A stretch of DNA of 64,000 nt from CAWBRT01 sp963791145 (GTDB lineage Bacteria > Acidobacteriota > Terriglobia > Terriglobales > Acidobacteriaceae), in contig CAWBRT010000008.1 of the NCBI GenBank assembly GCA_963791145.1, positions 62,001 to 126,000 on the forward strand, given 5' to 3'. The notes beneath the pieces were generated by a model. The model saw only the letters and a program-made list of their open reading frames with translations, was not told the origin of the DNA and ran no database searches. Positions 9,730 to 19,080 of this stretch are shown piece by piece (positions within the stretch are counted from its first letter, which is position 1; the number at the start of each line of letters is the position of its first letter). Made by a program: the position numbers and the translations under genes.

Positions 9730-9745
9730 CATTCGTCACAGAATG
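9730..9745. promoter_or_regulatory. Inverted repeat in the divergent promoter region
   Basis: CATTC and GAATG arms flank a six-base spacer. It lies 22 bases upstream of the binding-protein start, inside the 205-base divergent region shared with the 2-hydroxyacid dehydrogenase. It could be an operator for the sugar operon. The evidence is positional only. Confidence 0.25.
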
Positions 9746-9912
9746 CGGTATCGCTCCGCTCTTGAACAGTCCATTGAGCGAGCCAAGGCGAAGAAAAGGC
9801 GCCAATGCCGACCAGACGCTCGCGGTATCAGGGACCGCCACATATCCCACAAACCAGGCCTATCTGTCAATAAGCTCTTTGGAATACAGCCTGGCGGCGG
9901 CATAATTCCCTT

Positions 9913-10860
9913 ATGTCAATAGCGAAAGTCGAAGTCCTTGTCACCGCTCCACTCTTGCCCAGCCTGATGGCTGCGGTCGAACGGGAGTTCACGGTTCATA
10001 AACTGTGGCTTGCTCCGGATCGTAATGCCTACTTGCGGGAGCATGGGGCATCGATTCGAGGAGTCGTTACCAGCGCCATCATTGGAGCCGATGCCGCTCT
10101 GATGCAGGCGCTGCCACGACTCGAGATCATTTCCGGGTTCGGCGTCGGATACGAGACCATCGATATCGAGGCCGCGCGTCACCGTGGGATCATTGTTACC
10201 AACACCCCCGGTGTGCTGACCGACTGCGTTGCCGATACCGCACTGGCGCTCTTGCTGGCGGTGACTCGGCGGATTTGCGAAGCCGATCGCTATGTGCGAG
10301 CCGGCAAGTGGCTGCAAGGCAGGTTTCCCCTCAGTACCAAGGTGGGCGGCAAGAATTGTTGCATTGCCGGCTTGGGAAATGTCGGTCAAGCCATTGCCAT
10401 CCGCGCGCAGGCTTTCGGTATGAAGATCGGCTACTATGATCCCTATCCCAAACCAGACCTGGGGTATCGGCGGTACGACAATTTGGAGGCTATGGCAAAA
10501 GACGCCGATTTCCTGATGCTGGCCTTGCCGGGAGGGAAGGAAACTTATCGGCTGATCGACGGCCTCATCCTGGCCGCTTTGGGCCGCAATGGCATTTTGA
10601 TCAACGTTTCTCGAGGATCGGTATTGGATCAAGAGGCCTTGGTCACAGCACTCACGGCCGGCATCATCGCCGGCGCCGGTCTGGATGTTTTCGACCAGGA
10701 ACCGCAGGTCCCGGCGGAACTGTTAAAGATGGAGAACGTCGTCTTGACGCCGCATCTGGCGAGCGGCACGCATGAAACACGGGAAGCGATGGGCCAGCTC
10801 ACGTTCGCCAATCTACACGCCCATTTCGCCGGCAGCCCGGTACTTACGCGTGTCGTTTAG
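9913..10860 (+). CDS. D-isomer-specific 2-hydroxyacid dehydrogenase (glyoxylate/hydroxypyruvate reductase-like)
   Basis: A 315-residue NAD(P)-dependent enzyme. The nucleotide-binding motif is slightly divergent (CIAGLGNVGQAIAIRAQAFG). The catalytic Arg (LINVSRGS), Glu (DVFDQEP) and His (TPHLASGT) are all present. Family members interconvert 2-keto and 2-hydroxy acids. It is transcribed divergently from the sugar ABC operon across a 205-base promoter region, which suggests related control. It could handle a three-carbon acid from that pathway (glycerate, hydroxypyruvate or even sulfopyruvate/sulfolactate). The substrate is an inference. Confidence 0.85.
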   Translation: MSIAKVEVLVTAPLLPSLMAAVEREFTVHKLWLAPDRNAYLREHGASIRGVVTSAIIGADAALMQALPRLEIISGFGVGYETIDIEAARHRGIIVTNTPGVLTDCVADTALALLLAVTRRICEADRYVRAGKWLQGRFPLSTKVGGKNCCIAGLGNVGQAIAIRAQAFGMKIGYYDPYPKPDLGYRRYDNLEAMAKDADFLMLALPGGKETYRLIDGLILAALGRNGILINVSRGSVLDQEALVTALTAGIIAGAGLDVFDQEPQVPAELLKMENVVLTPHLASGTHETREAMGQLTFANLHAHFAGSPVLTRVV

Positions 10861-11082
10861 ATTCTGCATTTTCGCAGTTGGAAAAAGGCTACAGCCGGCC
10901 TCCCTGAACGTATTTATTAACCCGGTTGTTTCAGCGTCAGGAGGCGACTTGGTTGGTACCAAGAAAAATCTCAGGTTCTAACCCGGCGCCGGGATTGCAC
11001 GCAAACCTCACTGTGGCCTGCTCATGGAGCCAGGTTCCGAGAACCTAGCGCGGGAACAAGGCAGAGAATTCGGAGACAACAA

Positions 11083-12687
11083 ATGAACGATGCCGCCTCG
11101 ACTGTGGCTGGTCACGGAACCGCAGCGCTGATTTCCCCGCGTCTGGACCTGATCTTGCTGATGACAGCTGGCATTGTGGCGGGTTGCATATTGACGGAAC
11201 GCCGGCGCTCAACCCGGTCTCGTCTGCTGTGGCCCACGGCGGTCCCCGTCTGCTTGATCGTCATCGGCATGGCAATCTCTGCCGGAGCGCAAACCACATC
11301 GTCCTACGGTTTCAACCGCGGGTCTGTCGGCAACATGGGCGCTCAAGTCATTTCCTCCCCCATTCTGGGAAGTGTTCCCAGTGGCGGCGCAACAAACGAA
11401 GTGCTGCAATTGACTCTCCGGGACGCCGTCAACATGGCCTTGCAATACAACCTGGGAAGTATCGAGCGCGGTGAAGATACGAGGATCACGCGTGGTCAAC
11501 GATTGCTTGCGATGAGCAGCCTGTTGCCACAGGTGAGTGCAGGTGTAACGGAAGGGGTTGAGCAAACGAGTCCCGCGATACTCAGGTACCTGAGGAGTCT
11601 TGACATCACGGGTTTTCCAGCGATTGCGAAGTCGATCGGTCCCTATGGCTCAAGCAAAGTAGGGGCAAGCTTCAGCCAGACGGTATTCAGTCTGCCATCG
11701 ATCCAGCGCTTTCGCGCGGCGCGAAGCGTCGATCAGGCTGCCCAACTCAGTTACCGGGACGTCCTCGACGTGGTGACGTTAATAGTGGGCAACGCCTATC
11801 TCCGGGTAATCGAATCCAGTTCCCGCATTGAAGCCGCACAGGCCCAGGTGCGAAATGCGCAGGCGCTCTACAACCAGGCGGCCAATGAACTCGAGGCGGG
11901 CACTGCTCCGCGGATCGATGTTACCCGCACCGAGGTTCAACTGCACATTGAGCAGTACAAGCTGAGCGTCGCGCGCAATGATTTTGCGATCGCAAAGCTA
12001 ACACTTGGACGCGTTATCGGCTTGCCTCGTGGACAGGAATTCGAGATTGCCGAACAGTTCCCCTATGCTGATATCGATCCGCCATCGCTCGAAGCGGCTC
12101 TCAAAACGGCCTACAACTCGCGTAGCGACTTGCAAGCTGCCATCAGGCTTATGAAAGGCGCCGAGCAGACGCTTTCCGCAGCCCGGGGCGAACGTTATCC
12201 CGTTCTCGCGGCCAATGGCAGTTACACTGAACTTGCCACCACCTTCGCCCACTTGCACGGAACTTTCGAAGTCCAGGCCGGAATCATCGTTCCCGTCTTC
12301 ACTGGCGGCCGAATTAAGGGTGACATCACGCAAGCGGAAGCGGTACTGCGGCAGCGCAAGGCGGAAGCGGAAAACATTCGCGGCCAGATCGATTATGATG
12401 TCCGAACTGCACTCCTGAATCTCAGCGCGGCTAGAGAGCAAGTAGACGTCACCCGCCGCAATGTCGATTTGGCGAACGAGAATCTGGGCCGTTCGCGAGA
12501 CCGTTTCACATCCGGCGTGACGGACAGCGTTGAGGTGGTGCAGGCCGAGCAATCGCTGGCCAGCGCTAACGACCAGTTCATAACGAGCGTGTACGACCAC
12601 AGCCTGGCCAAGTTGGCCCTGGCTCGCGCTTTAGGAGTTGCACGCACCAGCTATAACCAGTATTTAGGAGGAAAGGTTGCGGACTGA
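11083..12687 (+). CDS. TolC-family outer-membrane efflux protein
   Basis: This 534-residue protein forms the outer-membrane duct of a tripartite exporter. Two OEP repeats are recognisable, one beginning LTLRDAVNMALQYNLGSIERGE and one in the C-terminal half (YNSRSDLQAAIRLMKGAEQTL), with long heptad-rich helices such as SSRIEAAQAQVRNAQALYNQAANEL. The N-terminus is unusually long, with hydrophobic stretches at about residues 22-36 and 50-68, the second ending in SAGAQ as a likely signal peptidase site. The ATG at 11083 has a good GGAGA site. Its stop overlaps the start of the HlyD-type partner. Confidence 0.9.
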   Translation: MNDAASTVAGHGTAALISPRLDLILLMTAGIVAGCILTERRRSTRSRLLWPTAVPVCLIVIGMAISAGAQTTSSYGFNRGSVGNMGAQVISSPILGSVPSGGATNEVLQLTLRDAVNMALQYNLGSIERGEDTRITRGQRLLAMSSLLPQVSAGVTEGVEQTSPAILRYLRSLDITGFPAIAKSIGPYGSSKVGASFSQTVFSLPSIQRFRAARSVDQAAQLSYRDVLDVVTLIVGNAYLRVIESSSRIEAAQAQVRNAQALYNQAANELEAGTAPRIDVTRTEVQLHIEQYKLSVARNDFAIAKLTLGRVIGLPRGQEFEIAEQFPYADIDPPSLEAALKTAYNSRSDLQAAIRLMKGAEQTLSAARGERYPVLAANGSYTELATTFAHLHGTFEVQAGIIVPVFTGGRIKGDITQAEAVLRQRKAEAENIRGQIDYDVRTALLNLSAAREQVDVTRRNVDLANENLGRSRDRFTSGVTDSVEVVQAEQSLASANDQFITSVYDHSLAKLALARALGVARTSYNQYLGGKVAD

Positions 12688-14002
12688 CAACCACCTGCCC
12701 AATAGCCTATCCCGTATTACTGAGGACGAAAGGGAGATATTTGCCGGAGTGGAGCCCGAGACGGTTGCGCCTCCTCCCGAGACCGGCGACGAGTCCACGA
12801 AACTTCATCGCGCCCGCCGCATTTTTCAGGAACATCCCCGGAAAGCAGTTATTGGGGTTGCCGTCTTAGTAGTCGCCTTGCTTACCACCGGTTACTTGCT
12901 GCGCAATGCATTTCTTTATGAAGAGACTGATGACGCCCAGGTTGAGGGCCACATCATGCCGCTGAGCGCGCGCATTAGCGGGCACGTGCTGGAAGTGCGA
13001 GTCGTTCAAGGCCAACTCGTGCACAGCGGGGATGTCCTGGTGGTGATCGATCCGAAGGACTACAGAATTGCGGTGGAGCAGGCGCAGGCGATGCTGGCGG
13101 ATGCGAAAGCCAGTGCGTCGAGTTCTCGCTGGCACATTCCGATTATTTCCGTGACCTCCCAAAGTAGCCTCGATTCCGCAACTACTGCGGTCGTCAACGC
13201 AGAGGCAGGCGTCAGAGTAGCCGAACATAGCTTTCAGTCCGCCAGCGCGTCGATGGAACAAGCCGAAGCCAATGCCGCAAAGAGTGACGCCGACCTGGTC
13301 CGTTATGAGCAACTCGTAAGCAAGCAGAATATCTCGCGTCAGCAATACGACCAGGCGGTGGCCGTAGCGAAAGCAAATCGAGCTGCCGTCGCATCGGCCA
13401 AGGCCCATGTGCAGGCAGCCGAACAAGCCGTAGTGCAAGCAAAAGGAAGGCTGCTGCAGGCGAGGGCAGACTTGCGCAGTGCACAGACTGCACCGCAGCA
13501 GATTTCCATGACACGCGCCAAAGCGGATGCGTCTGATGCCCAGGTGCTACAGCGCAAGGCACAGCTCGACCAGGCGGAGCTTAACCTCAGCTATACCATC
13601 ATCCGCTCTCCCGTCACCGGAATTGTCGGCAAAAGGACAGTTGAGACCGGCCAGAATGTCGGCATCGGGCAGGAAATGCTGACCGTCGTACCGCTGGACG
13701 ACGTCTGGGTAACGGCTAATTTCAAGGAAACACAGCTGGCGCATATGCGGCCGGGACAACCGGTCGAAATCAAAGTCGATGCGTATGGGCGCTCCTGGAC
13801 AGGACACGTAACCAACATGGGTGGCGGCACCGGCTCGGTTTTCAGCCTCCTCCCCCCCGAGAACGCCACCGGAAACTATGTGAAGGTCGTGCAGCGGGTT
13901 CCGGTGCGCATCGATTTTGACCGTTCTCCCGGACAGACGTTTAACGCGGAAGGATTGCTAAAGCCGGGCTTGTCCGTGGAACCGAACGTGAGAGTTCGAT
14001 GA
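12677..14002 (+). CDS. HlyD/EmrA-type membrane fusion protein
   Basis: This 441-residue adaptor links the inner-membrane MFS pump to the TolC duct. It has a cytoplasmic N-terminus, one membrane anchor (AVIGVAVLVVALLTTGYLL), the EmrA start motif YEETDDAQVEGHIMPLSARISG, a long coiled-coil hairpin (about residues 130-290) and a C-terminal beta-barrel with VTANFKETQL. The start is a TTG at 12677, preceded by AGGAGGAAAG. It overlaps the end of the TolC gene by 11 bases, so translation is coupled. Confidence 0.92.
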   Translation: MRTDNHLPNSLSRITEDEREIFAGVEPETVAPPPETGDESTKLHRARRIFQEHPRKAVIGVAVLVVALLTTGYLLRNAFLYEETDDAQVEGHIMPLSARISGHVLEVRVVQGQLVHSGDVLVVIDPKDYRIAVEQAQAMLADAKASASSSRWHIPIISVTSQSSLDSATTAVVNAEAGVRVAEHSFQSASASMEQAEANAAKSDADLVRYEQLVSKQNISRQQYDQAVAVAKANRAAVASAKAHVQAAEQAVVQAKGRLLQARADLRSAQTAPQQISMTRAKADASDAQVLQRKAQLDQAELNLSYTIIRSPVTGIVGKRTVETGQNVGIGQEMLTVVPLDDVWVTANFKETQLAHMRPGQPVEIKVDAYGRSWTGHVTNMGGGTGSVFSLLPPENATGNYVKVVQRVPVRIDFDRSPGQTFNAEGLLKPGLSVEPNVRVR

Positions 14003-14041
14003 GCATTGCCGGTACTCACCCCCAGGTTGACGGAGAGTCGA

Positions 14042-15694
14042 ATGAGCAGCACAGCGCACGGTCTTGAGGCGGAAGAGACCGGGTGGAGACCGTCGGCCAA
14101 TCCATGGATTATCGCGGCGTCGGTAATGCTTGCGACTTTCATGGTGGTGCTGGATTCCTCGGTCGCCAATGTCGCGCTGCCCCACATCGCGGGCAATCTT
14201 TCCGCCTCGACCGACGAGTCGACCTGGGTTCTCACCAGCTATCTGGTTTCCAATGCCATCATGCTCCCCGCCACCGCGTGGCTGGCACGTCGTCTCGGAC
14301 GCAGACGCCTGTTTATGATTTCCATCGTAGTGTTCACCGGCGCTTCCCTGTTGTGTGGCGCGGCGGTCAACTTGCCGGTATTGATTGTGGCGCGGGTTCT
14401 GCAAGGCCTCGGCGGGGGAGGCATGCAGCCGCTTTCCCAAGCCATTCTGCTGGAAAGTTTTCCGCCCAGGCGACATGGAGTTGCTATGGCGGCCTATAGC
14501 ATCGGCATCATAGTCGCGCCGGTGATCGGCCCAACTTTAGGCGGATGGATTACGGATAGTTACTCCTGGCGCTGGATCTTCTATATCAATCTGCCGGTGG
14601 GCATGGTCGCTCTGTTCATGATTGCGAAGTTCATTGAAGATCCTCCTTATATCCGGCAGGGATTGCGGGAAAGGGCCGACTATCTCGGTTTTGGCTTGAT
14701 GGCGTTATGGCTCGGCAGCCTCCAGCTGATACTCGATAAGGGACAGGAGGCGGACTGGTTTTCGGCGAACTGGATATGCTGGATGGCGGCGATTTCCGTG
14801 CTCTCCCTGGTCTGCTTTATCGTCCGCGAACGCAGCGTCCGAGAACCGATTGTGCATTTGGGCGTGCTGCGGAACCGGAACTTCAGTCTGGGAACGTCGC
14901 TCACCGCGCTGTACGGCTTTGTTCTTTACGGCGTTACGGCCATGCTGCCTTTGTTCCTGCAGACGTTGATGGGATACCCGGCGATGGACAGCGGTTTGGC
15001 GGTCAGTCCACGCGGGGTGGGATGCATGCTCGCCATGTTCGTAGTGGGGCCGCTGGTCAATTACGTGGACGGCCGGCTCCTCCTGGCATTCGGGTTCAGT
15101 GTCGTTGGTTCTTCGGTTTTGATGCTGAGCCACGTCAATCTGCAAATCTCCATGTCTTCCGTCGCACTGCCGAACTTCATCAATGGCTTTGGTTCCGGCT
15201 TCGTCTTTGTTCCCCTTACTACTATGGCTATGAGCAGACTGCAGAAGGAGGAAATGGGCAACGCGGCCGGCGTCTTTAACCTCATGCGCAGCATTGGCGG
15301 TAGCGTTGGTATTGCGTGCGTCACTACCTTTCTGGTGCGTGGGTCGCAAGTCCATCAGAGTCATCTCGCAGCCAACGCCACGGCTGGAAATCCGGGCGTG
15401 ATGAAGATGATCCATGGCCTGGAATCAAAGTTATTCCTCGGAGGTGCGGGGACCTACACAGCCCATCATAAGGCCCTCGGAATGCTTTATGGAGCTGTCC
15501 AGCGGCAGGCGTCTCTGCTGGCGTACGTAGACAATTTTCGGATGCTAGGATTCCTGTCGCTGCTGTGCATACCACTTGCTCTGTGCTTTCATAGCGTGCG
15601 GACACAGCCCAGGCGTGATGCCACAGTTGCAAACACCGCCTTTAGGCCTCCTGCTGCGGAATCCAATCCAAAGACCTCGCGACCAGATGGTTAA
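14042..15694 (+). CDS. DHA2-family MFS drug exporter (EmrB/QacA type)
   Basis: A 550-residue inner-membrane antiporter. It begins at WIIAASVMLATFMVVLDSSVANVALP, the DHA2 TM1 motif, and has WLARRLGRRRLF (motif A) and RVLQGLGGGGMQPLSQA. Length and spacing fit 14 helices. The ATG at 14042 follows GGAGAG. A TTG at 14006 is open but less likely. It is the third gene of a tripartite TolC-EmrA-EmrB operon that probably exports a hydrophobic toxin or a self-made metabolite. Confidence 0.92.
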   Translation: MSSTAHGLEAEETGWRPSANPWIIAASVMLATFMVVLDSSVANVALPHIAGNLSASTDESTWVLTSYLVSNAIMLPATAWLARRLGRRRLFMISIVVFTGASLLCGAAVNLPVLIVARVLQGLGGGGMQPLSQAILLESFPPRRHGVAMAAYSIGIIVAPVIGPTLGGWITDSYSWRWIFYINLPVGMVALFMIAKFIEDPPYIRQGLRERADYLGFGLMALWLGSLQLILDKGQEADWFSANWICWMAAISVLSLVCFIVRERSVREPIVHLGVLRNRNFSLGTSLTALYGFVLYGVTAMLPLFLQTLMGYPAMDSGLAVSPRGVGCMLAMFVVGPLVNYVDGRLLLAFGFSVVGSSVLMLSHVNLQISMSSVALPNFINGFGSGFVFVPLTTMAMSRLQKEEMGNAAGVFNLMRSIGGSVGIACVTTFLVRGSQVHQSHLAANATAGNPGVMKMIHGLESKLFLGGAGTYTAHHKALGMLYGAVQRQASLLAYVDNFRMLGFLSLLCIPLALCFHSVRTQPRRDATVANTAFRPPAAESNPKTSRPDG

Positions 15695-15702
15695 GCAAGC
15701 AG

Positions 15703-15730
15703 TTGACAAACTACACGGAAGTGCTAAACT
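15703..15730 (+). promoter_or_regulatory. Sigma-70-like promoter for the aminotransferase gene
   Basis: TTGACA at 15703-15708 and TAAACT at 15725-15730 are separated by 16 bases. It lies just after the MFS stop, with a leader of roughly 110 bases before the next coding start. Confidence 0.5.
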
Positions 15731-15804
15731 CCCGCACAATTAAGATCTGACAAGAAGAGAGTTTCTTTCTAAAAAGATCAGGTGCCTTCGACGGCTTGTG
15801 GGAA

Positions 15805-15835
15805 GCGCCTGCTTGGACACTGTTTAAGCAGGCGC
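15805..15835 (+). promoter_or_regulatory. Strong hairpin in the aminotransferase leader
   Basis: GCGCCTGCTT and AAGCAGGCGC form a perfect 10-bp stem with an 11-base loop. No T-run follows, so a simple terminator is unlikely. It ends only 10 bases before the GGAGG ribosome site and could protect the mRNA or modulate translation. Confidence 0.5.
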
Positions 15836-15851
15836 GAGCATAAGTGGAGGT

Positions 15852-17033
15852 ATGGGAACAAATATGGCAACCACAAAAAATGCATTTGATTTCGACACCG
15901 TAGTCTCCCGGCAAGGTACTGGCAGCCTGAAATGGGAGAAGTACAGCAAAGACGTGCTGCCTCTGTGGGTAGCCGACATGGACTTTGCTTGCCCGGAGGC
16001 AGTATCCCGCAAGATGGTGGAGCGTGCCAGCCATCCTATGTATGGCTACAACACGCAAGATCCTGCCCTGATGGAGTCAATTGTCGCTTGGGTAAGGCGC
16101 CGCCATAGTTGGGATATTCAGCCGGAATGGATTGTACTGGCCCCTGGCGTAGTTACTTCTGTTATCGTTGCGATCCTTGCACTCTCGCAGCAAGGCGAGG
16201 GAGTTATCATTCAGCCGCCGGTCTATCACCCGTTCTTTTCAATCATACGAGATAACGAACGTGAGGTGGCAGAAAACCCGCTTTTGTTTACCAACGACCG
16301 GTACGAAATCGATTTCTCACACCTTGAACAAACACTGGCAAACCGAACCAACAAATTGTTATTACTGTGCAGCCCGCATAACCCCGTTGGGCGTGTCTGG
16401 ACCAGAAGTGAATTGACAAGAGTCTATCAGCTCTGTCAACAGTATGAAGTAGATGTGTTGTCCGATGAAATACATTGCGATGTCGTCTTTTCAGGACATA
16501 AGCATACGGTACTAGCCTCGCTGTCGACACCAGCTCCCGAGCGCTGTATTACCTTCATGTCGGCCAGTAAAACCTTTAATCTCCCCGGTCTTAATTGCTC
16601 CTTCATGGTTATTCCTTGCCCACGCAGGCGAGCTTTGATCGACGGCTGGCTGAATCGGCTGCACATTCGCCGCAATAATCTATTTGGCGTACTCGCCACT
16701 GAGGCCGCTTTTAGAAACGGCGATAACTGGCTAGAGGCTTTGCTTTCGTATCTTGAAGGGAATGCGGATACCTTGGTCGATTTTGTCCGGACCAGACTGC
16801 CTGGCGTCAACGTAGTCAAGCCGGAAGGCACTTACCTGGCATGGCTGGATTTCCGGAAACGTTTTACGAGCGCGACAGAATTGGATGATTTTCTCCTGCA
16901 GAAAGCGAAAGTAGGGCTTAACCGGGGAATCACGTTCGGCCGCCAAGGCGAAGGATTTACCCGCCTCAATTTTGCTGTTCCGCGAAGCCAATTACTGGAA
17001 GCGCTTATAAGAATAGAACAAGCAATGGGCTGA
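15852..17033 (+). CDS. MalY/PatB-type aminotransferase (cystathionine beta-lyase-like, PLP)
   Basis: A 393-residue fold-type I PLP enzyme. The MalY/PatB signature LPLWVADMDFACPEAV near residue 35 and GYNTQDPALMESIVAWV are present. The PLP lysine is in FMSASKTFNLPGL. Other cofactor contacts include SPHNPVGRVW and DEIHCDVVF. PatB enzymes cleave C-S bonds of cystathionine or related beta-substituted amino acids. GGAGG lies one base before the ATG at 15852, so initiation at the in-frame ATG 15864 is better spaced. It probably forms an operon with the amino-acid permease downstream. Confidence 0.88.
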   Translation: MGTNMATTKNAFDFDTVVSRQGTGSLKWEKYSKDVLPLWVADMDFACPEAVSRKMVERASHPMYGYNTQDPALMESIVAWVRRRHSWDIQPEWIVLAPGVVTSVIVAILALSQQGEGVIIQPPVYHPFFSIIRDNEREVAENPLLFTNDRYEIDFSHLEQTLANRTNKLLLLCSPHNPVGRVWTRSELTRVYQLCQQYEVDVLSDEIHCDVVFSGHKHTVLASLSTPAPERCITFMSASKTFNLPGLNCSFMVIPCPRRRALIDGWLNRLHIRRNNLFGVLATEAAFRNGDNWLEALLSYLEGNADTLVDFVRTRLPGVNVVKPEGTYLAWLDFRKRFTSATELDDFLLQKAKVGLNRGITFGRQGEGFTRLNFAVPRSQLLEALIRIEQAMG

Positions 17034-17175
17034 ACAGCTGCACAGCAGGTGCGCACCCGAATTGCGCTGAGCGTTGCTGACCGTTACTGTTTTCGAACTG
17101 AATAGCATTCCAGCAGCGGAAAACACACAATTCTTCACTTGCGACGGCATGGTACGTTATTCGAAGGACAGGGCG

Positions 17176-18603
17176 ATGCATATAGAAAACCAAGAAGGTA
17201 ACCTCAAAAGGGTATTAGGGCTAGGTGACGTTATCGGAATTGCAGTGGCCAATGTCGTTGGCGCAGGCATTCTCGTATTGACTGGTATTGCCATTGGCAT
17301 GACTGGTACTGGGGTAATATTCGCGTATATGGCCTCGGCAGCCTTTACCCTCATCAAAATTACTCCAATGGCCCTAATGTCTTCGGCGCTTCCGACAACC
17401 GGGGGCATGTACCGCTATTCCAGCCGGCTGTTAAGCCCGAAACTCGCCTTCTTCTGGATGCTGATGACCATTCTCGTCCATGTCGGCATCTCTAACCTGG
17501 CCTTAACGTTTGCTATGTATTTTCAAGGGTTGATTCCTGGCACATCGATCAAGCTGGCCGCAGCCTTCGTGCTATCTGTTTGTTACGTTGCCAACCTGTG
17601 CGGCATCAAGAAAGTAGCCATTGTGGCGAAGTATATGGTGCTGGTTCTGCTCATTGCCTTGGGCCTGTTCATAGCATATGGACTGCCGGCAGTGGATTAT
17701 GCGCGAGTACTAGCCCCGCTGAACATGCTACCTCACGGCTGGGTTGGATTCTTTTCGGCCGTTGCGCTTGTCTCTTTTGCAACGAATGGCGCCCAGTTCA
17801 TCGCCGAAATCGGGGGCGAAATGAAGAATCCCGGCAGGGACATTCCGCTCGCCATGTACACGGCGACGGCCGGAGTCGGTCTGCTATACGGCGTCATCGC
17901 CATGGTGGCATCCGGAGTATTGCCGGTGTCCCGGGTCGCCGATAAACCGCTTACCGACGTTGCCAAGGCCATTTTGCCTGCGCCGCTCTTCCTGTTTTTC
18001 ATGGTTGGCGGGGCCTTGGTTGTGCTGGTCATTCACCTACTGGTAGTTTTTGCAAGCTTCACTAAGGGACTGCTGATCGCTTGCCACGACGGCTGGCTGC
18101 CGAAAGGGTTAGGAGCGGTCAATCGCAGATATGGCACGCCCCACTGGCTACTGACTCTTATGTTCTTGGTCGGTATTACACCGGTTATCTCTGGAATGAC
18201 GGTTACTACAATCGCTGCGCTAGGCTCCGGTGTCGGATTCTTTACTTATCTCATCCCGTTCCTTGCTTGCACCCAACTACCGAAGAGATTTCCTGAAGCT
18301 TATGCCAAAGCTAAGTTCAAGCTTAAGCCAACGGCGATTAATATAGTCGTCACTGTCGCTTCTATGCTATCCATAGGTCAGGGCTATCTTTTGCTCATGA
18401 AGCTCAAACCATCGTTGCGCATAACGGTTGTAACTTACATTTCTGCGGCGGCGCTCTACATCTATTTGATAGGCAAGACTGCAAAATACGAGCAGATCAA
18501 GGCAAGCAAAAGCTTTTCTCCCGAGGAGGAAGCCGACAAGGTTCCTGCCCAGGAAGAAGAGCCAGTTGCTCAGAGCGCGACAGAGGCGGCCAGAGCGAAA
18601 TAG
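17176..18603 (+). CDS. APC-superfamily amino-acid permease
   Basis: A 475-residue, strongly hydrophobic transporter. LKRVLGLGDVIGIAVANVVGAGILVLTG is the APC TM1 region (GxG motif), and later helices include AQFIAEIGGEMKNPGRDIPLAM, a typical APC loop. The hydrophilic C-terminal tail is rich in Glu and Ala. The ATG at 17176 follows AAGGACAGGG and sits closest to the conserved start. Upstream starts to 17074 add unlike sequence. It lies 142 bases after the MalY-like enzyme, so it may import the sulfur amino acid that enzyme cleaves. Confidence 0.85.
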   Translation: MHIENQEGNLKRVLGLGDVIGIAVANVVGAGILVLTGIAIGMTGTGVIFAYMASAAFTLIKITPMALMSSALPTTGGMYRYSSRLLSPKLAFFWMLMTILVHVGISNLALTFAMYFQGLIPGTSIKLAAAFVLSVCYVANLCGIKKVAIVAKYMVLVLLIALGLFIAYGLPAVDYARVLAPLNMLPHGWVGFFSAVALVSFATNGAQFIAEIGGEMKNPGRDIPLAMYTATAGVGLLYGVIAMVASGVLPVSRVADKPLTDVAKAILPAPLFLFFMVGGALVVLVIHLLVVFASFTKGLLIACHDGWLPKGLGAVNRRYGTPHWLLTLMFLVGITPVISGMTVTTIAALGSGVGFFTYLIPFLACTQLPKRFPEAYAKAKFKLKPTAINIVVTVASMLSIGQGYLLLMKLKPSLRITVVTYISAAALYIYLIGKTAKYEQIKASKSFSPEEEADKVPAQEEEPVAQSATEAARAK

Positions 18604-19080
18604 AAAGCTATATCCGGCCTCGAACATCGGCGTACCAGCAAACCCAGCAACGCTGGCCAGCATCTAACTTTACCGGCAAGCCGGCGGAATCGGGAGTTCC
18701 TGCTGAAATTAGCACGGCAACTCGGCCAGCGCCCGGTCTTGATCCCCACCTCCGACATCACCGCCGTCTTTCTGGCCGACAATGCCGGGAGTTTACGGCA
18801 AAACCAGGGATGTTATTGACCTTCAAGTTCTGCTTACCGTCGCTGTCCTGTGTCGCGGCCACCGGTCACTGCTGCGGGCGTTTCGTTTGCATTCCCGCGG
18901 TTTGATGAACTTTTCTTCATAATTTAGCCCAGCAGTGGCAACCTCGAAGGCTAGGGTTCCATCTGCTCACTAACGATTGTCGCAGTGGGTAGTCGGGATG
19001 TGACTTTGAGGGCGGAGCCGCGACTCCGTGACCGCTCAACTGTGGGATCGTGGGTTGTTTTCAAGAGGTTCGGGGGAGTT
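18604..19080. other. Gene-free region carrying a remnant of the downstream ATP-grasp gene
   Basis: About 480 bases with no intact gene. It contains the partial copy described at 18681-18796, then T-rich sequence (TTGATGAACTTTTCTTCATAAT), where a promoter for the 19-25 kb cluster could lie. Confidence 0.5.
18681..18796 (+). repeat. Partial decayed duplicate of 19291-19408 (ATP-grasp gene fragment)
   Basis: About 115 bases nearly identical to the ATP-grasp coding sequence beginning at 19291. GCCCGGTCTTGATCCCCACC and TCCGACATCACCGCCGTCTT occur in both. There is a two-base deletion near 18693 and a few substitutions, then similarity stops. It is not translatable as a useful protein. It is either the scar of a tandem duplication or what remains of a lost paralogue. 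Confidence 0.85.
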
